Of a stretch of DNA of 6,893 bases, positions 1-6,087 are shown one piece after another (position 1 is the first letter of the stretch; every line of letters starts with the position of its first letter). This DNA comes from an uncultured Collinsella sp. (GTDB taxonomy: Bacteria; Actinomycetota; Coriobacteriia; Coriobacteriales; Coriobacteriaceae). The position numbers and the translations under genes were made by a program. The stretch lies in contig USDH01000084.1 in assembly GCA_900553415.1 (NCBI GenBank), forward strand, positions 1 to 6,893, given 5' to 3'. The notes beneath the pieces are model-generated. The model ran no database searches and was not told where the DNA came from. It was given only the letters and a program-made list of their open reading frames with translations.

Positions 1-170
1 GTCTAGTCGGTCGCGGTACCGAGACGCCCGAGACGATTGAGCTGCGTATGGCAAACGCCGCCGATGAGCTTGCCCTTGCCGACCGCTACGACGACGTCGT
101 GGTTAATGACGATCTCGACCGCGCGACCGATGAGCTCGTTCGCGTTCTCGATATGCATGAAAGGATCTGA
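1..170 (+). CDS. gmk: Guanylate kinase, C-terminal fragment (5' end outside window)
   Basis: This is the 3' end of an open frame, with whole codons from position 3 and a TGA stop at 168-170, giving 55 residues. The fragment contains RGTETPETIELRM, the conserved guanylate kinase stretch in which 'R(G)TE' and 'I..R(L/M)' follow the LID region. It then has ADRYDDVVVNDDLDRATDEL, matching the family's 'YD.vv.NDdl..a..el' C-terminal signature. The enzyme phosphorylates GMP to GDP with ATP in the cytoplasm, a step in purine nucleotide supply. The P-loop and GMP-binding residues lie upstream of the window. rpoZ starts 5 bases after the stop, and gmk-rpoZ is a very common bacterial pair, which supports the call. 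The composition matches its neighbours, with no sign of transfer. Confidence 0.93.
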   Translation, partial: LVGRGTETPETIELRMANAADELALADRYDDVVVNDDLDRATDELVRVLDMHERI

Positions 171-175
171 GGTCC

Positions 176-457
176 GTGTCCGTTGTAAAGCCTTGCATTG
201 ACGATCTTCTGGAGAAGACCGATCACAACCGCTTCCTGCTCGCTTCGCTTGCCTCCAAGCGCGCCTGCGACATCAATAGCATGCTGCGTGGCCAGCACAA
301 CCGCGTGCTTGCCGTCCAGGATGTCGATGACATCACCATCGGGCTTTCCGGTGCAGATACCATCTCGATGGCTATGGACGAGATTGTCGACGGCGACATC
401 TCTTACGACGAGGCCCGTTACGAGAAGGCGCTCGGCCACAAGGTTGCTGAAGCCTAA
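176..457 (+). CDS. rpoZ: DNA-directed RNA polymerase omega subunit
   Basis: A 93-residue protein, a usual size for omega. It begins with GTG at 176. A GAAAGGA motif at 159-165, inside the end of gmk, sits 10 bases upstream and serves as the ribosome binding site. Omega binds the beta-prime subunit and helps assemble and stabilise RNA polymerase. Residues about 7-36 (PCIDDLLEKTDHNRFLLASL, then ASKRACDINSM) fit the Rpb6/omega core: the 'LL.k...RF.L...a.kRA..I' helix pair. Residues about 58-70 (SGADTISMAMDEI) match the later '..a..EI' helix. The gene sits between gmk and thiI with almost no spacing (5 bases upstream, none downstream), so it is probably cotranscribed with both. There is no separate promoter in the gap. 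Identity is based on motif pattern, length and context. Confidence 0.93.
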   Translation: MSVVKPCIDDLLEKTDHNRFLLASLASKRACDINSMLRGQHNRVLAVQDVDDITIGLSGADTISMAMDEIVDGDISYDEARYEKALGHKVAEA

Positions 458-1686
458 ATGGCGGCTCGCGTCTGCCTGGTCCACTATCACGAGGTTGGAC
501 TGAAGGGCAAGAACCGCGCACATTTTGAGCATATCCTCATGGATAACATTAAGGCGGCTTTGGCCGCCTTTTCCGTGAACGCCGTGTCTCGAATTTCCGG
601 TTATATCCTCGTGACCTTTAACGAGCATCAGGCCGATGATGCGGCGCGTGTCATTCGCACCGTTCCCGGCGTTGCTCGTGTGTCTTTGGCGTATCACACC
701 AACCGCGACCCGCAGGAGTACTGCGCCGCCGCCGTGAAGGCGCTGCGCGAGTTTGGTTCCTTCGATTCGTTTAAGGTGCACGCTAAGCGCTCCAATACCG
801 ACTATGAGCTCACCTCGATTGACATCAATCGTCAGGTGGGCGAGGTGCTGTGTGAGGCGTTTCCTGATACGACCCCGATGCGATGGTGCACGTACTGGTG
901 GTCCAGGGTAGCGTTTATGTGTACGCGCGTTCCGAGCGCGGCGTGGGCGGTCTGCCGGTGGGTTCTGCCGGCAAGGTCGTGACGCTGCTGTCGTCGGGTA
1001 TCGATTCTCCGGTGGCGACCTGGATGCTCGCGCGTCGCGGCGCGGTGTGCGTGCCGGTACATTTCTCTGGTCGTCCGCAGACGCCCGATACGAGCGAGTA
1101 TTTGGTGCAGGATATCATCCGTGCGCTTGAGCCGGGTGTCCAGATCGGTCGTCTGTACGTGGTTCCGTTTGGCGACTGCCAGCGTGAGATTTCGGTCACC
1201 TGCCCCAGCAACCTGCGTGTGATCATGTATCGTCGCATTATGTATTCGGTTGCCGAGCGCATCGCGCATATCGAGGGCGCTAAGGCCATCGTTACGGGCG
1301 AATCGCTTGGGCAGGTTGCCTCTCAAACGCTTGAGAACATCATGGCCGTCAACGAGGCCGTGAAGATTCCCGTGTTCCGTCCTCTCATCGGTTCGGACAA
1401 GCAGGAGATCATCGCGCGCGCTGAGGAGATCGGTACGTTCGATATCTCGACTGAGGCCGCTCCCGACTGCTGCACGTTGTTTATGCCGCGCCGTCCCGAG
1501 ACGCACGCTAAACTCGATGCCGTACATGAGGCCTGGGAGTTGTTCGATCATGAGGAGATGATCGAGCGCCTGCTCAAGCAGACCGAGTACATCGACTTCG
1601 AGAGCAACACGTATAAGGCCCCTAAGACCTTAAAGCGCAAACATTCGGAGCTTGCTCCGCGTGAGATTTACCAAGATCACGAGTAA
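458..1686 (+). pseudogene. thiI: tRNA 4-thiouridine synthetase ThiI, disrupted by a frameshift/short deletion near 871
   Basis: ThiI adenylates U8 of tRNA and transfers sulfur to make s4U; in many bacteria it also helps thiazole synthesis for thiamine. The N-terminal part (ATG 458, directly after the rpoZ TAA) contains HEVGLKGKNRAHFE, the family's opening motif, and most of a THUMP RNA-binding domain up to residue 138. That frame then runs into unrelated residues and stops at 980-982. The homologous sequence resumes in the -1 frame at about 871 (DPDAMVHVLVV). It contains GVGGLPVGS, the PP-loop SSGIDS (991-1008), TGESLGQVASQTLEN, and PDCCTLF with paired cysteines at 1468-1473 in the region of the family's catalytic cysteine; it stops at 1684-1686. 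There is no C-terminal rhodanese domain, as in Bacillus-type ThiI. Neither frame alone encodes a working enzyme. No strong ribosome site precedes 458, so translation is probably coupled to rpoZ. A sequencing or assembly error is the main alternative to a true pseudogene. Confidence 0.88.
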
Positions 1687-1696
1687 TTTTGTGCAT

Positions 1697-1729
1697 AGAC
1701 CGACGATGCGTCTGCATCGTCGGTCTTTT
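1697..1729 (+). terminator. Rho-independent terminator after thiI
   Basis: The 13 bases at 1697-1709 pair perfectly with 1714-1726 around a 4-base GTCT loop. The 3' arm runs into TTTT at 1726-1729. It lies 11 bases after the thiI stop and ends the gmk-rpoZ-thiI unit. Its symmetry could also slow readthrough from the other strand, but no minus-strand gene is present. Confidence 0.9.
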
Positions 1730-1802
1730 GCTATCTGGGCATTTTGCGGCTAAGTGTTCATTTGCTGACGCGTGCTTGAATAAATGGACAGATTTGTGCA
1801 AG

Positions 1803-1844
1803 GTTTTGGTCAGCTTTTGGTTTGACCGCTAAAACCGGTTTTGG
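1803..1844 (+). promoter_or_regulatory. Repeat-rich segment upstream of comEA, possible control region
   Basis: The gap between the thiI terminator and comEA (1730-1899) has no gene. It is more AT-rich than its flanks. TTTTGG occurs three times here (1804-1809, 1815-1820, 1839-1844), and GGTTTTG recurs at 1891-1897 next to the comEA start. A perfect 12-base palindrome, AAAACCGGTTTT, occupies 1831-1842. I see no convincing -35/-10 pair; TTGAAT at 1776-1781 is a weak -10 candidate. The region must carry the comEA promoter, since the terminator upstream isolates it. The role of the repeats is a guess. Confidence 0.3.
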
Positions 1845-1887
1845 AGCGTGGCTGTTGCAGGGCTCTTTTCCTGGCACGATGTTGTTG

Positions 1888-1892
1888 GGAGG
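1888..1892 (+). promoter_or_regulatory. Ribosome binding site that fixes the comEA start
   Basis: GGAGG lies 7 bases before ATG 1900. This spacing favours ATG 1900 over the in-frame TTG at 1822, which has no comparable motif upstream. Confidence 0.8.
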
Positions 1893-1899
1893 TTTTGCT

Positions 1900-2613
1900 A
1901 TGGCGCAGCGCGAACAACACGAACGAGTCAAAAAGATGGACCGCTGGGCGGGAAAACTGCTCGGTCATAAGGCAGTGGTGATGGCGATACTGGTTGTCAT
2001 TGCGATGGCGAGCGGCTTGGCGATGGCGAACCTTGGCGGCGGTGCTAGCGGCGTGTCTTTTGAGCGGACTGATGGTTCGGGCTCGTTGGTGGAGCCGGGA
2101 TCCGGCGATGCTTCGAGCGGAAAGACATCCGAAGGCTCTTCGCCTAAGGCGTCTGCTGCGGCAGAGGTCTATGTCGATGTTGATGGCGCCGTTGTGTCGC
2201 CCGGCGTATATCGTCTCAGGGACGGCGCGCGGGTGGCTCAGGCGATTGATGCCGCCGGCGGGCTGGCGCCCGAGGCAGACGTTACGGGGCTCAATCGGGC
2301 ATCTAAGGTCACTGATGGACAAAAAATCCATGTTCCAACGGTAGGGGAGCAGCAGGCGTCCATTGCGGAGGCCGGTGTTGATGGTGGGGTTTCCGCATCA
2401 TCGGGCGCGGGCGGCGCAACAGGCCTAGTAAACATCAATACGGCAAGCGCAGAAGAGCTGCAGACGCTTTCGGGCATCGGCCCCTCCATGGCCCAGTCGA
2501 TTATCGATGAACGGACAAAGAACGGTGCTTTTGCCTCGGTTGACGATCTGATGCGTGTGTCGGGAATCGGCGAGAAGAAGCTTGCCAAAATCAAAGATTG
2601 CATCTGCGTATGA
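1900..2613 (+). CDS. comEA: ComEA competence DNA receptor (SLBB plus helix-hairpin-helix)
   Basis: A 237-residue membrane-anchored protein that binds incoming double-stranded DNA outside the membrane and hands it to the ComEC channel. The short charged N-terminus is followed by one hydrophobic segment at about 25-45 (AVVMAILVVIAMASGLAMA), probably a signal anchor. A Ser/Gly-rich linker follows at about 46-88. An SLBB-type domain lies at about 89-146 (VYVDVDGAVVSPGVYRL, ending VTDGQKIHVP). After a second Gly/Ser/Ala linker, the ComEA helix-hairpin-helix domain lies at about 176-237. It opens with VNINTASAEELQTLSGIG, and its two hairpins are SGIGPSMAQSI and SGIGEKKLAKI, which contact the DNA backbone non-specifically. 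The architecture and length are typical of Gram-positive ComEA. The start is set by GGAGG 7 bases upstream. The gene ends inside the comEC start codon, and no comEB lies between them. Confidence 0.93.
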   Translation: MAQREQHERVKKMDRWAGKLLGHKAVVMAILVVIAMASGLAMANLGGGASGVSFERTDGSGSLVEPGSGDASSGKTSEGSSPKASAAAEVYVDVDGAVVSPGVYRLRDGARVAQAIDAAGGLAPEADVTGLNRASKVTDGQKIHVPTVGEQQASIAEAGVDGGVSASSGAGGATGLVNINTASAEELQTLSGIGPSMAQSIIDERTKNGAFASVDDLMRVSGIGEKKLAKIKDCICV

Positions 2614-4913
2614 GTGCGACTGAGCGCGAGCATGTGATGCCTCCGCGGCCCCTGATGCCGTGGACGATGGCCCTGTGTGCCGGCATGTGTATGAGCTGCG
2701 CCTTGGTGCTCAACGTGGCCGCTGATGCGCTGCTGAGGGAGCAGGCGCCGGCGGTCGGGCCGCTATGGGCCATTCCCGTTGCGGCAGCGGTTTTCGTTGT
2801 GCTGGCTCACTCTTGTGCGAGGCTTGCCCCTTTGAAGCGGTGGCTGTATGCCGCGTCCGTCGGTCTCGTGGCGGGAGCGGTCGTCTCGGCGTGGTGGGCT
2901 GTGGGCGCGCTAAGCGCCTCGAAGGCGCTCGATGGTCGAGCGGCAAGCAGCCTCGAGTTTGTTGTGCAGGGTGATCCATCCATAAACGACGACGTGTATT
3001 CCTATACCTGCGAGGCACGCGCGGACGGTAAGAACTTGGCAACGGTTCGCCTATCGTGTGACCGCGAGCTCAAGGTCGGGGCGCACGTGCGTGTTATCGG
3101 TCGCGTTTCACGTTTTGAGAACGATTCATATGGACGATCGCGCGTGCTCCGAGGCGAGGTGCGCAAGGTTAAAGCCGTTCGGATTGTGTCGGTCGATGAG
3201 GGCTCTCCGGGGCCGCTGCTTCGGCTGCGAAATGGGCTGCTTGCGTCCATCGCGGCTGCGACCGACCCGGCGCGTGCGCTCATAGCCGGTGTCGTCTGCG
3301 GTCGTTCGGCCGAGCTGCGCGCCCAGCCGGCGGGCGACTGGTTTTCTGTGACGGGAACGGCACATCTTATCGCCGTCTCGGGCAGCCATTTGGCTATCGT
3401 GGGGTTTGTAATCGAGGGTTTATTGCAAAAGACTCGGTGCTCACGTGGTCTTCAGCGGGCGATACTGGCGATAACGCTTGTGGGCTACGCTGCCTTTACG
3501 GGCGCGTCTCCCTCGGCCGTGCGCGCGTGCTGCATGGTGTTCGCGACGCTTGTCGTAAACGGCGCGGGGCGTCGTCGGCACGGCGCATCGGCACTCTTCG
3601 TAACCATGTCCATCTTTGTGCTACTGAGGCCGACGGTGCTGTTCGAGATGGGCTTTCAGCTTTCATGTGCCAGCGTTTTTGCCATCCTGTGCTTTTGCCC
3701 GTACGCCACCTACGCTTTGGGTGAGCTAGGTGTGCCATCAGGCGTTGCCAGCGTGCTTTCCGTCACGCTGTGCTCACAACTGGCGACACTTCCCATTACC
3801 ATTCCTGCCTTCGGTACATTCTCGCTCATTGCTCCGTTGGCAAATGCGGTCATCGGTCCGGTGGTGAGCGTACTGCTCGCTGTGTCGATCGTGCTGGCTC
3901 CCTTTTCGCTCGTGGGACCGTTGCGGACTTGGGCGCTCGTTGTGCCCATGATTGCCGCCCGTTGCGCGCTGTTTTTCGAGCAGCTGTTTGCCGCCGTGCC
4001 GGGTGCATCCGTGAGCGTGCCGCCCGATAGCATGTGGATTTACCTAGTGCCGTGTTTTCTGGCGGTTCTGCTGGTCTGGTGGCCGCGTCCCCGTGCACGT
4101 CCTATGGCGGTGGGGCTTGCATGCCTGATGCTCTTGGCTGCGATTCCGTACGTCTATTGGGATCGATTCGCTCCGCCTTCGGTGACGGTGCTCGATGTGG
4201 GCCAGGCCGATGCGATTCTTATCCGCCAGGGCGGCGCAGTAGCACTCGTCGACTGCGGACTCGACGAGCGCGTGGTGGCGGCGTTGGTCCGCAATAACGT
4301 GCACCATATCGATGCCGTCTTTGTGACGCATTGGGATGAGGACCACTGGGGTGGTCTGCCTGCCGTGCTCGAACAGTTTTCGGTCGGAACGATTGCCGTG
4401 GCGGCGGATGCGCTGGAGGATGCTCCTGCCGAGGTATTGAACCGACCTGGCGTGGAGTATCGGCAGGTGCGCCGTGGGGATACGGTCGATATCGGCTCAT
4501 TTTGCGCCCGCGTGATGTGGCCATTCGAGTCCGTGGATGGCGAGGGAAATGAGGATTCGCTTGTCCTGCTGCTCTCTTATGTTCAGGAAGGCAAGGGCCT
4601 GCGTATGCTCCTCACCGGTGATGCCGAGCTCGACCAAGAACGGGAATTCGTGCAGGAGGTGGGGGATATCGACGTACTTAAACTTGGGCATCACGGCTCT
4701 AAGGTTTCAGTCGATGGTGAGTTGCTGGACGTCCTGAAGCCCGAGCTTTCCCTCGCGAGCGCGGGCGTGGGGAATCGATACGGCCATCCGTCCGATGCCT
4801 GCATCGATGCCGTTAAGGAAGCGGGCGGTGTGTTCGCGTGCACTATCGAACACGGCGACATTACCGTCACGCCGACTGCGAATGGCTTTGCGATGCGATG
4901 CCAGCGATCGTGA
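2610..4913 (+). CDS. comEC: ComEC/Rec2 DNA uptake channel with C-terminal metallo-beta-lactamase domain
   Basis: A 767-residue polytopic membrane protein that carries single-stranded DNA into the cell during transformation. Hydrophobic segments at about 17-37, 52-70 and 79-103 precede a soluble OB-fold-like region at about 110-195. The competence core follows at about 220-490, with family motifs AVSGSHLAIVG (255-265), GASPSAVRA (298-306) and GFQLSCASVFAI (348-359) among several membrane helices. After a last helix (about 498-516) comes the metallo-beta-lactamase-like domain: LDVGQADAILI (528-538), the metal site THWDEDHWGG (573-582, HxDxDH), LLTGDAE (667-673) and LKLGHHGS (690-697). All expected motifs are present, so the protein looks intact; the domain is thought to degrade the non-transported strand. 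ATG 2610 overlaps the comEA stop as ATGA, implying translational coupling. An upstream in-frame TTG (2598) is less likely; ATG 2637 is possible. Confidence 0.94.
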   Translation: MSATEREHVMPPRPLMPWTMALCAGMCMSCALVLNVAADALLREQAPAVGPLWAIPVAAAVFVVLAHSCARLAPLKRWLYAASVGLVAGAVVSAWWAVGALSASKALDGRAASSLEFVVQGDPSINDDVYSYTCEARADGKNLATVRLSCDRELKVGAHVRVIGRVSRFENDSYGRSRVLRGEVRKVKAVRIVSVDEGSPGPLLRLRNGLLASIAAATDPARALIAGVVCGRSAELRAQPAGDWFSVTGTAHLIAVSGSHLAIVGFVIEGLLQKTRCSRGLQRAILAITLVGYAAFTGASPSAVRACCMVFATLVVNGAGRRRHGASALFVTMSIFVLLRPTVLFEMGFQLSCASVFAILCFCPYATYALGELGVPSGVASVLSVTLCSQLATLPITIPAFGTFSLIAPLANAVIGPVVSVLLAVSIVLAPFSLVGPLRTWALVVPMIAARCALFFEQLFAAVPGASVSVPPDSMWIYLVPCFLAVLLVWWPRPRARPMAVGLACLMLLAAIPYVYWDRFAPPSVTVLDVGQADAILIRQGGAVALVDCGLDERVVAALVRNNVHHIDAVFVTHWDEDHWGGLPAVLEQFSVGTIAVAADALEDAPAEVLNRPGVEYRQVRRGDTVDIGSFCARVMWPFESVDGEGNEDSLVLLLSYVQEGKGLRMLLTGDAELDQEREFVQEVGDIDVLKLGHHGSKVSVDGELLDVLKPELSLASAGVGNRYGHPSDACIDAVKEAGGVFACTIEHGDITVTPTANGFAMRCQRS

Positions 4914-4921
4914 CGACGTCG

Positions 4922-4951
4922 TTGGCGTGTGGTGGGCCCCTGGGCTAGAAT
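4922..4951 (+). promoter_or_regulatory. Candidate sigma-70-type promoter for holA
   Basis: TTGGCG (4922-4927; four of six match TTGACA) and TAGAAT (4946-4951; five of six match TATAAT) are separated by 18 bases. They lie wholly in the gap between comEC and holA. The expected transcript start, about 4958, leaves a short leader that contains the holA ribosome site. No terminator separates comEC from holA, so this would be an internal promoter. Confidence 0.55.
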
Positions 4952-4977
4952 GGCACGGAACGAATACGAAGGCCTGC

Positions 4978-4985
4978 GGGAGGGG
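4978..4985 (+). promoter_or_regulatory. Ribosome binding site that fixes the holA start
   Basis: GGGAGGGG lies 6 bases before ATG 4992. The longer in-frame GTG start at 4929 would fall across the candidate promoter and has no such motif, so ATG 4992 is preferred. Confidence 0.75.
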
Positions 4986-4991
4986 AGCGCA

Positions 4992-5954
4992 ATGTCCGAA
5001 ACCGGTTTGCTGCCGGCATATCTGATCGTCGGTACCGACGGAGTCAAGCGCGATCACGCCGTCTCGCGTATGAAAGCGCGTCTGGAAAAGTCGGGTATAG
5101 TCGAGTTCAACCTCGACGAGCGAGACATGACCAAGGACCCCGATATCGAGTCCATTATCGGATCGCTTAACACCTTTCCGATGGGCAGCGAGTTTCGTCT
5201 GGTAATCCTCGATGGCTGCTCAAAGCTCGCCAAGGCGGTCTCGGAGCCGCTCGTTGGGTATCTGGCGAGTCCCAGCCCAACAACGGTCTGCCTCATCATC
5301 GCCGACTCACTTGCCAAGAATACGCGCCTGTATAAGGCAATCGCCAAGATCGACAAGAAGGCTATCGTCGATTGCTCGGGTACCAAGCGCTGGGAACTGC
5401 CGCGCCGTGTGCAGCAGATGGCGACGCAGCACGGCAAGTCGATTTCGACGGCGGCCGCCGAGGAGCTCGTCTCGCGTTCGGGCGAAAACACGCGCATGCT
5501 CGATAACGACTTGGCTAAGCTTGCCCAGATGGTCGAGGCGCCCCAGATTGAGCTTGCCGACGTTGAGCGCTGGATTGTACGTACGGCCGAGGTTCAACCC
5601 TGGGACTTTCTCAATGCGGTTTCGGCCCGTGACATGCGACGCTCGCTCGAGCTCTTCAATCTACTGCCCGCCAAGAGCTACGTGTGGACTTACACATTGC
5701 TGTGCGGCCGCATCCGCGAGCTTATCGTTGCCAAGGCGCTCGATGCACGCGGACAGGGTCGTGAGCTGGCCGCAACACTTAAGCTCCAGTCCTGGCAGGT
5801 CAAGAATCACCTGACCTGGGCACGTCGCTTTTCGATGGCAGAGCTCGTTGCCGCGCTCGAGAGCGCAGTCGATGTGGAGCTCGCGCTGAAGGGTTCGGCC
5901 GATTCTCAGACCGCGCTTTTGCTCTGGATTACGAACATCTTGAGAAAATCGTGA
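4992..5954 (+). CDS. holA: DNA polymerase III delta subunit (clamp-loader wrench)
   Basis: A 320-residue protein. Delta opens the beta sliding clamp as part of the clamp loader that places it on primed DNA at the replication fork. The N-terminal AAA+-like domain begins with LPAYLIVGTDGVKRDHA (7-23). The usual P-loop position lacks the GKT residues, as is normal for delta, which does not bind ATP. The strand LVILDGCSKLAK (70-81) and CLIIADSLAKN (100-110) follow. The C-terminal helical part carries SRSGENTRMLDNDLAKL (161-177), the family-like DVERWIVRTAEVQPWDFLNAV (190-210), and a C-terminal DVELALKGSADSQTALLLWI (294-313). Length and motif order fit HolA. It sits between comEC and rpsT, its common place in many Gram-positive genomes. 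A candidate promoter just upstream suggests expression independent of competence genes. Confidence 0.9.
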   Translation: MSETGLLPAYLIVGTDGVKRDHAVSRMKARLEKSGIVEFNLDERDMTKDPDIESIIGSLNTFPMGSEFRLVILDGCSKLAKAVSEPLVGYLASPSPTTVCLIIADSLAKNTRLYKAIAKIDKKAIVDCSGTKRWELPRRVQQMATQHGKSISTAAAEELVSRSGENTRMLDNDLAKLAQMVEAPQIELADVERWIVRTAEVQPWDFLNAVSARDMRRSLELFNLLPAKSYVWTYTLLCGRIRELIVAKALDARGQGRELAATLKLQSWQVKNHLTWARRFSMAELVAALESAVDVELALKGSADSQTALLLWITNILRKS

Positions 5955-6003
5955 TGATACCTGCCTATTTGACAAATTCGTTCTATCCCTTTGAGGGGGA
6001 GCG

Positions 6004-6012
6004 TGCTATAGT
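6004..6012 (+). promoter_or_regulatory. Extended -10 promoter for rpsT
   Basis: TGCTATAGT matches the extended -10 form TGnTATAAT with one mismatch. The predicted start is near 6019, giving a leader of about 70 bases. A perfect TTGACA stands at 5969-5974 but is 32 bases away, too far to be its -35, and no good -35 is seen at 16-18 bases. An extended -10 can work without one. Confidence 0.55.
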
Positions 6013-6019
6013 AGGCGCT

Positions 6020-6060
6020 TGCATGACCTCACCGTGTCTCAGAGGTGTCATACATTTTTT
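6020..6060 (+). promoter_or_regulatory. Terminator-like hairpin in the rpsT leader, possible attenuator
   Basis: ACCTC (6026-6030) pairs with GAGGT (6042-6046), and ATG (6023-6025) with CAT (6049-6051) across a 2-base bulge. TG (6020-6021) pairs with CA (6053-6054) beyond one mismatch. The loop is 11 bases. Six T residues follow at once (6055-6060), as in intrinsic terminators. It would lie at the extreme 5' end of the rpsT message. The stem is imperfect, so a stabilising 5' hairpin or a chance fold is also possible. Confidence 0.4.
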
Positions 6061-6062
6061 GC

Positions 6063-6082
6063 AAGGAACTCGAAAGGAACTC
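6063..6082 (+). repeat. Tandem AAGGAACTC repeat covering the rpsT ribosome binding site
   Basis: AAGGAACTC occurs at 6063-6071 and again at 6074-6082, two bases apart. The second copy, preceded by one more A (AAAGGA at 6073-6078), ends 9 bases before the GTG start and is the likely working Shine-Dalgarno. The first copy ends too far upstream for direct initiation and could act as a standby or competing ribosome site. Confidence 0.6.
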
Positions 6083-6087
6083 CAGAA

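Noticed and set aside
86..781. 231-codon open frame on the minus strand opposite gmk, rpoZ and thiI
   Set aside because: It lies antisense to three recognisable genes, shows no family motif, and is explained by GC-rich codon bias on the coding strand.
865..982. Programmed -1 frameshift in thiI
   Set aside because: No X-XXY-YYZ slippery heptamer is present in the overlap, no recoding is known for ThiI, and residues are missing at the junction, which slippage would not explain.
832..1551. 239-codon open frame on the minus strand opposite thiI
   Set aside because: The plus strand carries clear ThiI motifs here; the minus frame is an Arg/His-rich shadow with no recognisable domain.
1822..1899. 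Longer comEA start at TTG 1822
   Set aside because: The added 26 residues are not typical of ComEA, and a strong GGAGG sits 7 bases before ATG 1900.
4913..4922. Palindrome ACGACGTCGT just after comEC, considered as a terminator
   Set aside because: The stem is only five bases with no loop and no T run follows; a similar word occurs by chance in gmk.
4929..4991. Longer holA start at GTG 4929
   Set aside because: It would overlap the candidate promoter, lacks a ribosome site, and adds residues not typical of the delta subunit.
6019..6087. N-terminal extension or leader peptide from TTG 6019 before rpsT
   Set aside because: It coincides with the predicted transcript start and hairpin, has no ribosome site, and S20 begins exactly at GTG 6088.
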